Assembly: GCF_002573715.1 (NCBI RefSeq)
Contig: NZ_PDHM01000018.1
Location: 303,256 to 367,255, forward strand
Direction: 5' to 3'
DNA length: 64,000 nucleotides
Source of the DNA: Paenibacillus sp. EZ-K15
GTDB taxonomy: Bacteria; Bacillota; Bacilli; Paenibacillales; Paenibacillaceae
Below, piece by piece: positions 51,891 to 60,098 of the stretch. The notes under the pieces were generated by a model, which saw only the letters and a list, made by a program, of their open reading frames with translations, was not told the origin of the DNA and did not search any database. A program made the position numbers and the translations under genes. Positions within the stretch are counted from its first letter, which is position 1. Every line of letters starts with the position of its first letter.

Positions 51891-52397
51891 TTAATCAACG
51901 ACACCTGCCGCCTGAGGCAATCCAGCCGGATACCGCTTGACCGTTTCATCCAGAACCATCCCTGCCTTCTCGTCCCAAATCTCGCTTAATTCAAACGTGC
52001 CCTCTTCAAAAAACAAGGGAAACCGGCGTTTAAACCAATCCTGCATGGGCAGTTTCAATGCCTCTTTCCTGTCCACCCATAACAGCTCCCCTTCAGGTGG
52101 ATGCTCCAGCAACTCCCCTTCAAAGGAAGTAGCCAAATAATTAAATACCATATACCGCATACCTGTATTCGGCTCACACGATTCCTCAAGGCCTTTATAG
52201 ATGATGTCCTTTACAATCAAGCCGGTTTCTTCCCGCACCTCCCGAATGGCTCCGTTTACAATGCTTTCCGGAAAATCCACTTTGCCACCGGGCGCAATAT
52301 AACCGGGAAATCCTTTGGCATCCGGTCTATTCATCAGCAGGATTCTGCTTCCGTCTTGGATCATGCACATGGTGTATAACTTCACTTCGGTCTGCAA
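51891..52397 (-). CDS. NUDIX hydrolase, MutT-like
   Basis: A 168-residue protein with the NUDIX box GGKVDFPESIVNGAIREVRE then ETG near residues 36-58, and LYTMCMIQDGSRILLMNRPD as the first strand. The 8-oxo-dGTP diphosphatase subgroup is the closest by eye. The start is a TTG at 52397 after GAGGG. It lies 18 bases upstream of the HAD gene, giving an operon NUDIX-HAD-FosB. Confidence 0.85.
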   Translation of the reverse strand: MQTEVKLYTMCMIQDGSRILLMNRPDAKGFPGYIAPGGKVDFPESIVNGAIREVREETGLIVKDIIYKGLEESCEPNTGMRYMVFNYLATSFEGELLEHPPEGELLWVDRKEALKLPMQDWFKRRFPLFFEEGTFELSEIWDEKAGMVLDETVKRYPAGLPQAAGVVD

Positions 52398-52518
52398 CCT
52401 AATCCCTCATTCCTAACGATTCTACTTGGTTATAGTATACAACCGGAAGCGCTGGATGACGATATGATGAACGGAGATTCATACCCGTCTTTTTCATGCT
52501 CAAGATTGTTAATCTGCA

Positions 52519-52554
52519 TCAAAAAAAGGCCTGAGCAACTTCTGCTCAGGCCTT
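52519..52554 (-). terminator. Terminator of the sigma factor gene
   Basis: AAGGCCTGAGCA and TGCTCAGGCCTT form a perfect 12-bp stem with a 5-base loop; the minus strand then reads TTTTTTT. Confidence 0.85.
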
Positions 52555-52594
52555 CCAAGATAAAGTGTATCATCAGCCTGCTTGAATCTTCGCT

Positions 52595-53329
52595 TTACGC
52601 GGCCATTCTCAAATCGGACGAATATCCGCCATACATCATATAACTTGCGTTCGGGGTTTGAACCTGCATCGGAACCATGCAACCGATGGCTGATGCTTCA
52701 CTGCTATTCCATTGAATAAGTCTAACGACCGCTTCAACATCCCCGGATTGGTATGCCTCTGCCAATGCCCGAAGATTCAGGGTCATCCCCTCCTCTTCCG
52801 GCATAGCCAATACAAGTTCCTCTTCCTCTGGATCCAGCGATTGCAGCACTTTGTGGGCACGATGAAGGGCCGCTTTCACCGCGCCCTCCGTCGTTTTCAG
52901 TTTCATTGCGGTTTCCGAAACAGAATATTCATACACTTCACGAAGCAGCAGCACTGTTCGCTGCAGGGGCGACAAGTGTCCCAGCAGCCATTGAAAAGCA
53001 AGCTCGATGTTCAGTTTGCTGTCCTCGTTCGACGCTTCCTCCCTAGGCAAAACATGTTCCAGCTTCTCATCTAGAATTCGTCTATAGGTCTGATCCCGGC
53101 GGACCCGGTCAATCCATGTATTCTTGGCAATCCGAAGCAGCAGCGCTTCAGGATTGACATGGCTCCGCTGCTTCATATGCTCCAGTGCTTTAATCCAGGT
53201 GTCCTGCACCAGATCATCGGAATCCCATGAGGAGTTTGTCAGGGACAGACAATATCTGTGCAGGGTCGCATTCAATTCCTCCAGGCTCAGATCAGCCGGA
53301 GGGGTGACGCTCGGTCGATATATCGTCAT
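52595..53329 (-). CDS. ECF-type RNA polymerase sigma factor with C-terminal extension
   Basis: A 244-residue sigma-70 family protein. Region 2 has SDDLVQDTWIKALEHMKQR and AKNTWIDRVRRDQ; region 4 has LSPLQRTVLLLREVYEYSVS and KTTEGAVKAALHRAHKVL, so both core-binding and -35 recognition parts are present. About 65 residues follow region 4 (LRALAEAYQSGDVEAVVRLI), which may act as a built-in regulatory tail in place of a separate anti-sigma gene. No anti-sigma factor is next to it. GAAAGGAG precedes the ATG. It is divergent from the extra clpP. Confidence 0.9.
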   Translation of the reverse strand: MTIYRPSVTPPADLSLEELNATLHRYCLSLTNSSWDSDDLVQDTWIKALEHMKQRSHVNPEALLLRIAKNTWIDRVRRDQTYRRILDEKLEHVLPREEASNEDSKLNIELAFQWLLGHLSPLQRTVLLLREVYEYSVSETAMKLKTTEGAVKAALHRAHKVLQSLDPEEEELVLAMPEEEGMTLNLRALAEAYQSGDVEAVVRLIQWNSSEASAIGCMVPMQVQTPNASYMMYGGYSSDLRMAA

Positions 53330-53375
53330 CGGAAGCCAACTCCTTTCCTCATCTCGGTAAGATATCTTATATGTA

Positions 53376-53408
53376 AACGAACGAACTCATCATTTCGTTA
53401 CTTTCGTT
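53376..53408. promoter_or_regulatory. CGAA/TTCG-rich inverted repeats between sigma and clpP genes
   Basis: AACGAACGAAC (53376-53386) is mirrored by TTCGTT twice (53394-53399 and 53403-53408). GAAC and CGTT elements resemble -35 and -10 parts of ECF promoters on both strands, but the spacing does not match one clean consensus. Candidate site for the sigma factor or a repressor. Confidence 0.35.
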
Positions 53409-53505
53409 TTCGATTTTTATTTCGTGGTTTCTCCGTATCTTTTGCGGCTTCCTCTTCGTTTACTTGCTGAAACCAGAAAACCTAACGAATATGGAGGATG
53501 AAACC

Positions 53506-54087
53506 ATGAATATTGTTCCTTATGTTGTTGAACAAACCAACCGGGGCGAACGATCTTACGATATTTATTCTCGATTGCTGAAGGATCGGATCGTGTTTGT
53601 GGGTGCAGCCATCGATGACGCCATCGCTAACAGTATCATCGCACAGCTACTCTTTCTGGCGGCTGAGGATCCTGAGAAGGATATCCACATGTACATCAAC
53701 AGTCCGGGTGGCTCTGTTTCTGCGGGCTTTGGCATTTACGATACCATGCAGATTATTAAACCTCAAGTGAACACCATCTGCACGGGCTTCGCCGCTTCTT
53801 ACGGCGCGATCCTACTGCTGGCGGGGGCCAAGGGAAAACGCCTCGCACTGCCGAACAGCGAGATCATGATCCATCAGCCGCATGGTGGTGCGCAAGGGCA
53901 GGCCACCGATATTGCCATTTCGGCTAAACGTATCATAAAAACCCGCGAGAAGCTGGCGCACATTATATCCGAGCGGACAGGTCAATCCGTAGAACGCGTC
54001 GAAAAGGATATGGAGCGGGATTATTTTATGTCGGCAGAAGAAGCGAAGGAATACGGGATCATTGACGATATCGTCACCAAACTGTGA
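53506..54087 (+). CDS. clpP: ATP-dependent Clp protease proteolytic subunit (additional ClpP)
   Basis: A 193-residue ClpP with the catalytic triad at canonical numbering: Ser 98 in GFAASYGA, His 123 in MIHQPHGG and Asp 172 in RDYFM. The handle region and the INSPGGSV oxyanion loop are intact. The start is the ATG at 53506 after GGAGG; it begins MNIVPYVVEQT like true ClpP. Compared with housekeeping ClpP, GMAASMGAFLL reads GFAASYGAILL, and no clpX, trigger factor or whiA gene is nearby, so it is a paralogue, likely under the divergent sigma factor. Confidence 0.92.
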   Translation: MNIVPYVVEQTNRGERSYDIYSRLLKDRIVFVGAAIDDAIANSIIAQLLFLAAEDPEKDIHMYINSPGGSVSAGFGIYDTMQIIKPQVNTICTGFAASYGAILLLAGAKGKRLALPNSEIMIHQPHGGAQGQATDIAISAKRIIKTREKLAHIISERTGQSVERVEKDMERDYFMSAEEAKEYGIIDDIVTKL

Positions 54088-54157
54088 CGCTATTCGAAAT
54101 CATGTCCAACACCGCTAGCCCCGATACTTTATTTTATTCACAAGGAGTGGACTGTAT

Positions 54158-54370
54158 ATGCTGAAAAGTTTGCTGAATCAGGAAGTGAGCATTTATTTTA
54201 CGGATGGAAGTTATGTGCGAAGTGGCACGCTTGAGGAAGTAGGCGAACAATTCATCCGGTATAAGGATGAATACGAGATGCTGTATGTACCTTTAACCGC
54301 CATTCGTTACGTTTCAGTGAATACCAAGGAACGAGACAAACCGAAGGTCGGATTCACGCCGACTACCTGA
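54158..54370 (+). CDS. Small Sm-like beta-barrel protein downstream of clpP
   Basis: A 70-residue protein with short beta strands: LLNQEVSIYFTDGSYVRSGT, LEEVGEQFIRYKDEYEMLYV and LTAIRYVSV. The pattern (loop with G-T-L-x-x-V, then strand pairs) resembles an LSM/DUF2642-like fold as seen in small Bacillus proteins; RNA binding is not implied. CAAGGAGTGG precedes the ATG. It is 70 bases after clpP, before a shared terminator, so it is part of the clpP operon. Confidence 0.7.
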   Translation: MLKSLLNQEVSIYFTDGSYVRSGTLEEVGEQFIRYKDEYEMLYVPLTAIRYVSVNTKERDKPKVGFTPTT

Positions 54371-54382
54371 TCGGATAACAAG

Positions 54383-54420
54383 AACCGCATGGGCTAACTT
54401 AGCTCATGCGGTTTTCGTTT
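54383..54420 (+). terminator. Terminator of the clpP operon
   Basis: AACCGCAT (54383-54390) pairs with ATGCGGTT (54406-54413) and an inner GGGCT/AGCTC stem; TTTTCGTTT follows. It overlaps the 3' end of the convergent phosphotransferase gene (ending 54399). Confidence 0.8.
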
Positions 54421-55325
54421 GTATCGCTGTTTATTTTGTCTAATATGAATGAGACCATTCGCTGTTTGCAGACATCGTTCTGCTCCCTCTGATGAAAGCC
54501 GATAAATTGCAGGGCATGAACAACGGAGTAGAAATCAATCAGCGCCCGCTGCTCTTGGTCCGCCCCCCACTGTCTGCATAACGCCTCCACGTAGGCCATT
54601 CCCTGATCTCCAATATCGGAGACCACCGCCGTCTGGGTGAGGGCGATCATGTACAGCGGGTCCCCGTAGCAGACCCAATCGAAATCAACGATGCCCTGAA
54701 GCTTGCCTTCGGTCACAATTACATTCTTGATCGTAAGATCATCAAGGAAACAGATTGGCTCCACTTGGTCGAAATACGGCGTGTAACGCTGCTTCATTGT
54801 TTGCAATTGGACGATGGTTTCGGGAGTAACATCATCGATAATGTTATCTATGTGATTGCGGATATCACGATCGATGATCTGTGTCCAGGATGAGAAGGAA
54901 CCCTGCTCCCCGATCGGAACCCATCCGAATCCGGTGCCCCTGGGAAGCTCTGACACGCTGCGTTGGAATGCAATGATCTGTCCGGCAAGTTTGGCCAATT
55001 GTTCATGTGTCATTCCCTCAAGCTCATATCGGAGGTCCCGTCCGGGAAAGTGCTCCAGTATCATATAAGCAAAGGGGACCTGTTCCAAGGATACATCCGT
55101 TCGGATCACTCTCGGTACCGGCAAGCCTAATGAAGAGAGAATCGCAATATTGTCCGCTGTATGCTCCAGGACGCCGGGCTTGTAATTGGTTCTGAGAATG
55201 ATTTGTTCGTCTGATAATGTCACTCTATACACCTGATTGGTATGGCCAAATGACATGGGTTCGATCTTCAGCGGCGGACTGCCGTAAACCTCCGTTATAA
55301 GATCTTCCAGACTCATCTCCTTCAC
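54399..55325 (-). CDS. Aminoglycoside phosphotransferase-family protein with altered catalytic motif
   Basis: A 308-residue APH-fold protein. The N-lobe has QIILRTNYKPGVLEHTADN and VPFAYMILEHFPG. The catalytic loop reads CFLDDLTIKNVIV near residue 200, so the usual His of HGDxxxxN is replaced while the catalytic Asp and the Asn are kept; the metal motif GIVDFDWVCYGDP follows. The start is taken as a GTG at 55325 (AAGG upstream); an ATG at 55316 is possible. Substrate unknown. It may be an active variant, since DD-x-T-x-K-N is seen in some relatives. Confidence 0.8.
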   Translation of the reverse strand: MKEMSLEDLITEVYGSPPLKIEPMSFGHTNQVYRVTLSDEQIILRTNYKPGVLEHTADNIAILSSLGLPVPRVIRTDVSLEQVPFAYMILEHFPGRDLRYELEGMTHEQLAKLAGQIIAFQRSVSELPRGTGFGWVPIGEQGSFSSWTQIIDRDIRNHIDNIIDDVTPETIVQLQTMKQRYTPYFDQVEPICFLDDLTIKNVIVTEGKLQGIVDFDWVCYGDPLYMIALTQTAVVSDIGDQGMAYVEALCRQWGADQEQRALIDFYSVVHALQFIGFHQREQNDVCKQRMVSFILDKINSDTNENRMS

Positions 55326-55346
55326 CTGCCTTAACGGTTACTTTAT

Positions 55347-55634
55347 TTATACATCTTCAAAATGTTCAACGACGGGGAATGGATCGTAAAAGTGATGCAG
55401 CAGGTTTTTCCATTCCTGATATTCGGCGGATCCCCTAAAACCTATCGTGTGATCCTCCAAGGTCTCCCATTTCACCATTAGAACGTATTTGTGTGGATCC
55501 TCCAGGCATCGCTTCAACTCATGATGGATATATCCCTCCATCTTGGAGATGATCCCTGAGGCAACTTGGAAATTACGTTCAAAATCTGCCGTTAGTCCTG
55601 GTCTCACCTGCAGCATTGCCACTTCAAGTATCAT
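55347..55634 (-). CDS. Antibiotic biosynthesis monooxygenase (ABM) domain protein
   Basis: A 95-residue ferredoxin-like fold protein: ILEVAMLQVRPGLTADFERN, ISKMEGYIHHELKRCLEDP, YVLMVKWETLEDHTIGFRGS and EWKNLLHHFYDPFPVVEHF are the standard ABM layout. Such proteins bind or oxidise small aromatics or act in haem handling; the function here is unknown. CAAGGAGGAAA precedes the ATG. It is 21 bases upstream of the phosphotransferase gene, so they probably form an operon. Confidence 0.85.
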   Translation of the reverse strand: MILEVAMLQVRPGLTADFERNFQVASGIISKMEGYIHHELKRCLEDPHKYVLMVKWETLEDHTIGFRGSAEYQEWKNLLHHFYDPFPVVEHFEDV

Positions 55635-55674
55635 CGTATTTCCTCCTTGGTATCAAGCTAATATTCATATCACT

Positions 55675-56028
55675 CTATCCACTATATTCAAGCTCGGTAG
55701 AAGCCTGAAACGCAAATACCCCCTCTTCATCCGGCTCAAGACGATACACCTTCTGGACGGCATTCAGGTTCAGCCCTCCATAAATATGCGGGTACAATTG
55801 GTTCATCTCATATAAGTCCTCATATACAATCTCCGCATCCACCTGATCTTCTTGAATACCCAGCACCAATAGATCCGTCCTACCAGTATAGAACATATTG
55901 GCTACTCCGCTGACTTGCTCCTCTGTGGAGCAGTGGATAAATCGGTCCGTCTGTAAGCTCGGCGGTTCGTACAATCTATTCTCTCGTGCTACCCTCCAGG
56001 CTTCCTTAGAAATCATATGATAGATCAT
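55675..56028 (-). CDS. DUF952 family protein
   Basis: A 117-residue protein with the DUF952 pattern: IYHMISKEAWRVARENRLYE, DRFIHCSTEEQVSGVANMFY, LLVLGIQEDQVDAEIVYED and FPHIYG-like YPHIYGGLNLNAV. The family resembles NAD/ADP-ribosyltransferase-like folds and its reaction is unknown. GGGGGGACG precedes the ATG. Spacing to the ABM gene is 40 bases. Confidence 0.88.
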   Translation of the reverse strand: MIYHMISKEAWRVARENRLYEPPSLQTDRFIHCSTEEQVSGVANMFYTGRTDLLVLGIQEDQVDAEIVYEDLYEMNQLYPHIYGGLNLNAVQKVYRLEPDEEGVFAFQASTELEYSG

Positions 56029-56135
56029 GCCCTACGTCCCCCCAAACGCTTATTTTTCGTATATCTTGACACACTTGAAATAGAAAAACCATCCCCTTCT
56101 TGTTAATTTCATGATGGCCTCCTTCCTATTGGCAT

Positions 56136-56170
56136 AAAAAAAGAAGACATCATTTTAGGATGTCATCTTC
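56136..56170 (-). terminator. Terminator of the S51-like peptidase gene
   Basis: GAAGACATC and GATGTC-AT-CTTC pair with a two-base bulge; a run of T follows on the minus strand. It overlaps the gene's last codons (stop at 56155). Confidence 0.65.
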
Positions 56171-56847
56171 ACAATCGTATATTGATCCGGGTCAAAATCT
56201 TCGAAGATTACTTCATGGACGGATTCGCCCAAAGCATACGCCAGCTGCCCATTGATAAAAACGGCACATGCCTGCTCATCGATGCCGATCCCGCGCTTCA
56301 TCTTCTTAGTTCTCATACCCTCCAGCAGGTTGGACTGGTCGCTCCACTCCGTAAAATGAACGCTAATCAATACATTCGAAAGTAACCCTACCCCTTGCTT
56401 AAACAGCATTACGCTTTGTTCATTATCCAGTGGCGATATGAGGCATATCTCCGGAAGAATCAAGGCACCTGCCGAATTCCCCGCAATGGGAACGCCGTTC
56501 TCGTAACAGTTGATTAGCAGCTCCTTAAAATGACCGGTCGCGTAATAGTGATGGTATTTCTCCGTGTTGCCCCCGCCAATAAATATTCCCGTGGCCTGTG
56601 ACAACACCTGTTCGGCGTGTTCCATGTCCAGGTTTCCATCTTCATCAGGAACGATCACCTGCATATCCTGGGCACCTGATTCCCTCCACATCTGCTGAAA
56701 AAGGGGAACATATTCCTCCCACCCCGGTCTGTTCATGATGCATAATGCGATTCTAGCGCTGGAACCGCCCGCTTGCTCTATAAATTGTCTGTTCGTCTCT
56801 GCTTGAAAGGAATGTCCTCCGAGCAAATATAGATATCGATCCCTCAA
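56155..56847 (-). CDS. Type 1 glutamine amidotransferase-like / peptidase S51 family protein
   Basis: A 230-residue protein with the S51 fold: YLYLLGGHSF, GIFIGGGNTEKYHHYY and the nucleophile elbow IAGNSAGALIL near residue 125, where Ser replaces the Cys of amidotransferases. GIGIDEQACAVF follows, the family's conserved C-terminal stretch. Related to dipeptidase E and cyanophycinase; it may hydrolyse an aspartyl peptide. The start is a TTG at 56847 after AAGGGGG. It follows a small membrane protein gene by 12 bases. Confidence 0.88.
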   Translation of the reverse strand: MRDRYLYLLGGHSFQAETNRQFIEQAGGSSARIALCIMNRPGWEEYVPLFQQMWRESGAQDMQVIVPDEDGNLDMEHAEQVLSQATGIFIGGGNTEKYHHYYATGHFKELLINCYENGVPIAGNSAGALILPEICLISPLDNEQSVMLFKQGVGLLSNVLISVHFTEWSDQSNLLEGMRTKKMKRGIGIDEQACAVFINGQLAYALGESVHEVIFEDFDPDQYTIVKMTS

Positions 56848-56859
56848 GATTACGCCCCC

Positions 56860-57084
56860 TTATTTCTTCTTTTTCGGACCTCGTTTGTAAACATAGTACA
56901 GCAGCACGGATATAAAATAAATCGGAAGCAGGATGATGCCAATTACAGCGCAAAGCAGGACAATTGGGATCTGGCCGCGGTCTGCCATAACTTCGTAGTT
57001 CACATAGCCGTACACAATCCAAACCAGCCACACCAATGTAACAGCATATCCTATTTTATAAGGTAATTTCACAGCATGATTCAC
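56860..57084 (-). CDS. Small two-helix membrane protein
   Basis: A 74-residue protein with helices near residues 10-28 (IGYAVTLVWLVWIVYGYV) and 40-65 (IPIVLLCAVIGIILLPIYFI) and a very basic tail (YKRGPKKKK). The apparent start is a GTG with a weak site; GTG at 57072 is an alternative. It heads the S51-like gene by 12 bases. Family not recognised. Confidence 0.6.
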   Translation of the reverse strand: MNHAVKLPYKIGYAVTLVWLVWIVYGYVNYEVMADRGQIPIVLLCAVIGIILLPIYFISVLLYYVYKRGPKKKK

Positions 57085-57113
57085 ATCCTAGAATTTGTTT
57101 GGGTGAGCATTAT

Positions 57114-58124
57114 TCATAAACATCTCGAATACAACAATTCAACAAACTCATGTTGGTTCCGTTCCATCCATTCTTTTCTGATCCGAAGTTGCTTCAACAT
57201 CAGGTGAAAATAGGAGGCGATGTTCCTTCCGGCCAAATGCTGTCCGATATAGATGCTTAATAATGAAACATAATATAACTGCATAATATAGGGGATCCAC
57301 TGGATCTCTGCACGGGTTAACCTCATATATTTACGATATTCATCTAAAAACAGCTCGACCTTCGTCAAGGTCTGATCCTCATGCTGAAGAAGATGGTTCA
57401 GACAGATGGATAGTTCCCATATCCGGATGTCCTTTGCCGCAAAATCAAAATCCAATACACCGCTCATTTCCCTAGACTGGGGATCGATCAAGAGATTAAA
57501 AACTAAAATATCATGATGAACGATTTGCTTAGGCAGTACATTCAGTTCAGCTGCATGGTTAAATCCAGATTCATAGTATCCTTGTAATACAGCTATCTGT
57601 TCGGCATCAATCTGAAAAGGAGGGCATGTCAAAAACTCATTAATTTTCGTCTGATTGGATAGAGAATGGAGGTTGTAAAAATCATGGAACGCAATCGCCG
57701 GACAAACCGCATCAACAGAATCCGGTTCAAATTGCTGAAGGGCATATGAAATTTCCCCAACTGTCCGCCCATAACTAATCACATCGGAAGTTCTGGATAG
57801 ATCAGGGATCTCTCCTTCGATAAACCGTGTCAGGGAACCCAGGGAATCTTCGGACAGAACCACGTACTTCGCATCATCCTTACTGGCGACGAAACCTGGA
57901 ACATCAAACGATAAAGAACAACGCTCCAGATAAGCTGTTAATTCAACCTCAAACCGCAATCTCTCTTCATTCTTCGTATGACGATTGTATATTCTTGCAA
58001 CGTATTTCCCTTGGCTCATTACGACAATTCGGGAGTCATTCGTCATGCCGAAAGGCACAGTCTCGATCGAATGCACAGGTCCATGAAAATAATGCTGCAA
58101 CAGCTCCAGAAATAAGTGTTCCAA
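57114..58124 (-). CDS. Phosphotransferase enzyme family protein (homoserine kinase II/APH-like)
   Basis: A 336-residue APH-fold kinase: GKYVARIYNRHTKNEERLR in the N-lobe, catalytic IVHHDILVFNLLI near residue 205 (H-x-D-x4-N) and metal motif GVLDFDFAAKDIRIWEL. It resembles bacterial homoserine kinase II/MTR kinase-like enzymes. The start is a TTG 4 bases after the hydrolase stop (GAGGTG is the site), so it is coupled to the alpha/beta hydrolase upstream. Substrate unknown. Confidence 0.85.
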   Translation of the reverse strand: MEHLFLELLQHYFHGPVHSIETVPFGMTNDSRIVVMSQGKYVARIYNRHTKNEERLRFEVELTAYLERCSLSFDVPGFVASKDDAKYVVLSEDSLGSLTRFIEGEIPDLSRTSDVISYGRTVGEISYALQQFEPDSVDAVCPAIAFHDFYNLHSLSNQTKINEFLTCPPFQIDAEQIAVLQGYYESGFNHAAELNVLPKQIVHHDILVFNLLIDPQSREMSGVLDFDFAAKDIRIWELSICLNHLLQHEDQTLTKVELFLDEYRKYMRLTRAEIQWIPYIMQLYYVSLLSIYIGQHLAGRNIASYFHLMLKQLRIRKEWMERNQHEFVELLYSRCL

Positions 58125-58127
58125 TGT

Positions 58128-59213
58128 CTACACCTCATTTTTTTCCAGCGCGTTCCCCTTATGATCAATCTTATAAACCCCATCCTGACTCATGGTCTCA
58201 CTCAGCAACAGCCCTTGATATTCGTGTAACTCGTTCGACACATACTCACGAAGGAATGCTGTCACGTATAGACTAATGGTCCTTTGAACCTGCGATACTT
58301 CACCCTCTTTAAACAGTAGGGGAACATCACTGAAGGTCATGTGATTGGCGCCCTCTACCTTTAAACAGGACATATACCCAGACAAATAATAATACAACCC
58401 TTCATACCCATCGACAAATCCATTCAAGATCGCTTCTGAAAATTGGGGTTGGAGTTCCTTATGCGTACATTTTTCTTGCCGCATCACCAATAACGGAGTT
58501 ACGATATCAACTCTATCCTGCAGATGGAGAAGATGAAAGCTGGGATCCAGCAAAACCGCTGCCTTGAAATCCATTTTTCTCTTCACTGCTTCAAATACAG
58601 CTGCCCCGCCCAAGGAATGTCCCACCAGACCGATCCGTTCCATATCCATCAATGGGGATAAAAAACAAGACTCCAGCTCTTGCAAATGAGCGGCCGTATA
58701 CAAAATATCCTCCACTCTTGCCTGTAACAGCTCGTCCCACAGAACAGTATCAGTACTTTCGATGAATGACATCTTTTCCGCTTGTCTGATAAAGCGACCA
58801 TCAGGATAAATAGAAAACATGGATTCGTCAGTCGCTCCAATCGTTACCACGATAAATCCCTGTTTGACTAAATTTTCGATTTGGAACATGTACATATCTC
58901 TTACAATCCCAAAGGCAGGAACATGGAGAATAACCGGGCGTTTCTCAGCTGTATACATGGGCTCGGCTTGATTCACCACCGGAATTCCTATCGATTTAAT
59001 ATGCTCCTCATCCGCACCCATCTCTTTGAGGCTAGCGAGTGCCATTTCATCACAGGGATCAAACAATCGAGCGTACGATGAGACCGTGGGACTCTCTGCA
59101 TTAGTCTCTGCCGGATAAAATAGACTGATTATGATACTCCTACCCATATCGCTAGAGTCAAAATCCCCCCTTGAGCGATCGTAAAACACATGTACAAACC
59201 TTCCTATGTTCAT
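58128..59213 (-). CDS. Alpha/beta hydrolase, platelet-activating-factor acetylhydrolase-like
   Basis: A 361-residue esterase-like protein. RSIIISLFYPAE near residue 25 is typical of the PAF-acetylhydrolase family; ILHVPAFGIVRDMYMFQIEN gives the oxyanion region; the nucleophile elbow is GLVGHSLGGAAVF (Ser near 195); AAVLLDPS and GANHMTF (catalytic Asp and His) follow. No signal peptide. GGAGTGA precedes the ATG. It is the first gene of a two-gene operon with the phosphotransferase. Confidence 0.82.
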   Translation of the reverse strand: MNIGRFVHVFYDRSRGDFDSSDMGRSIIISLFYPAETNAESPTVSSYARLFDPCDEMALASLKEMGADEEHIKSIGIPVVNQAEPMYTAEKRPVILHVPAFGIVRDMYMFQIENLVKQGFIVVTIGATDESMFSIYPDGRFIRQAEKMSFIESTDTVLWDELLQARVEDILYTAAHLQELESCFLSPLMDMERIGLVGHSLGGAAVFEAVKRKMDFKAAVLLDPSFHLLHLQDRVDIVTPLLVMRQEKCTHKELQPQFSEAILNGFVDGYEGLYYYLSGYMSCLKVEGANHMTFSDVPLLFKEGEVSQVQRTISLYVTAFLREYVSNELHEYQGLLLSETMSQDGVYKIDHKGNALEKNEV

Positions 59214-59308
59214 TCACTTCACTCCAGAATAAGGCAGTTATTAACGTTGCGAATATTATCAAGGCCAGAAGGAGCAATGATTCATCTATGCTACTTACAT
59301 AAGTGGAT

Positions 59309-59374
59309 CTAAGGCCGACCAGAATTAACCACCGGCAGCTGGCAATCCGATGCAATAAATTGATAAAGAGTCAT
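59309..59374 (-). pseudogene. Short coding remnant with intact ribosome binding site
   Basis: AAGGAG followed 7 bases later by ATG at 59374 opens 21 codons (MTLYQFIASDCQLPVVNSGR) and then a TAG, with several further stops. The N-terminus has the feel of a known short hypothetical protein family of Bacillales (MxxYQFIA), so this may be a gene killed by point mutations. It may instead be a short leader peptide. Confidence 0.35.
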
Positions 59375-59418
59375 GACACAGCTCCTTCATCTAATGTTAG
59401 CATGCCATCGAACGATCC

Positions 59419-60051
59419 TTACACGCCCTGCTCTTCCCTATAATGACTGACGTCTCCATGCAGGATGATGGAAGGCACCTCATCGGTCAATTCAATCTTG
59501 CTCAGGCATGTCGGGTGGATATAGGGCAGATCCCACAGCCGGTCCATGCTTCTCCCTTCAAAATAAGCCATTAACAGCTTGACCACCACAGTATGCGTGA
59601 CCAGCAAAATGCTGGCGCCTGGATTCGAAGCGACAATATCGACAAGCTTGTTCACCGCACGTTCTCTGACCTCATGAAAAGTCTCGCTGCCCGGGACGCC
59701 GAACAGCTCCGGATGATTCCAGAAATGATCCAGCTGCTGAGGATATAATTCGCCGATCCGTTCCTGTGTTTGTCCTTCCCATACGCCCAGATTAATTTCT
59801 TTGAATTCATCGCAAGCCGTAACCGGCACATCTCGGTTCCCTCTAATAATCTCTGCTGTATGAAATGCTCTGTTACTGGTACTCGAGTAGATGAGATCGA
59901 TAGGGTCATGCTGCAAGGCTTCGTCGAGCCATTCCGCTTGCTGAATGCCCAGCTTCGTTAGCGGCGAATCCAAATGTCCTTGAAATCGGTGTTGCACATT
60001 CCATTCGGTCTGTCCGTGTCTCACGAGATAGATTGTAGTTGTTTCTTTCAT
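59419..60051 (-). CDS. Histidine phosphatase family protein
   Basis: A 210-residue phosphoglycerate-mutase-like enzyme: TIYLVRHGQTEWNVQHRFQG at the N-terminus holds the RHG catalytic His, LGVWEGQTQERIGE the acid region and ILLVTHTVVVKLLMAYF the second His. It resembles PhoE/YhfR-type phosphatases. The start is the ATG at 60051 after GGGAGGG. It lies 48 bases after the NUDIX gene, giving an operon GNAT-NUDIX-phosphatase. Confidence 0.88.
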   Translation of the reverse strand: MKETTTIYLVRHGQTEWNVQHRFQGHLDSPLTKLGIQQAEWLDEALQHDPIDLIYSSTSNRAFHTAEIIRGNRDVPVTACDEFKEINLGVWEGQTQERIGELYPQQLDHFWNHPELFGVPGSETFHEVRERAVNKLVDIVASNPGASILLVTHTVVVKLLMAYFEGRSMDRLWDLPYIHPTCLSKIELTDEVPSIILHGDVSHYREEQGV

Positions 60052-60098
60052 CAATCGTTCCCTCCCTAACTAATATGCAACTCATGGTTCATCGTTAG

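Noticed and set aside
59158..59355. 65-codon hydrophobic frame before the alpha/beta hydrolase gene
   Set aside because: No ribosome site and it overlaps the hydrolase start in another frame; chance hydrophobicity is likely, although an eroded membrane-segment gene cannot be excluded.
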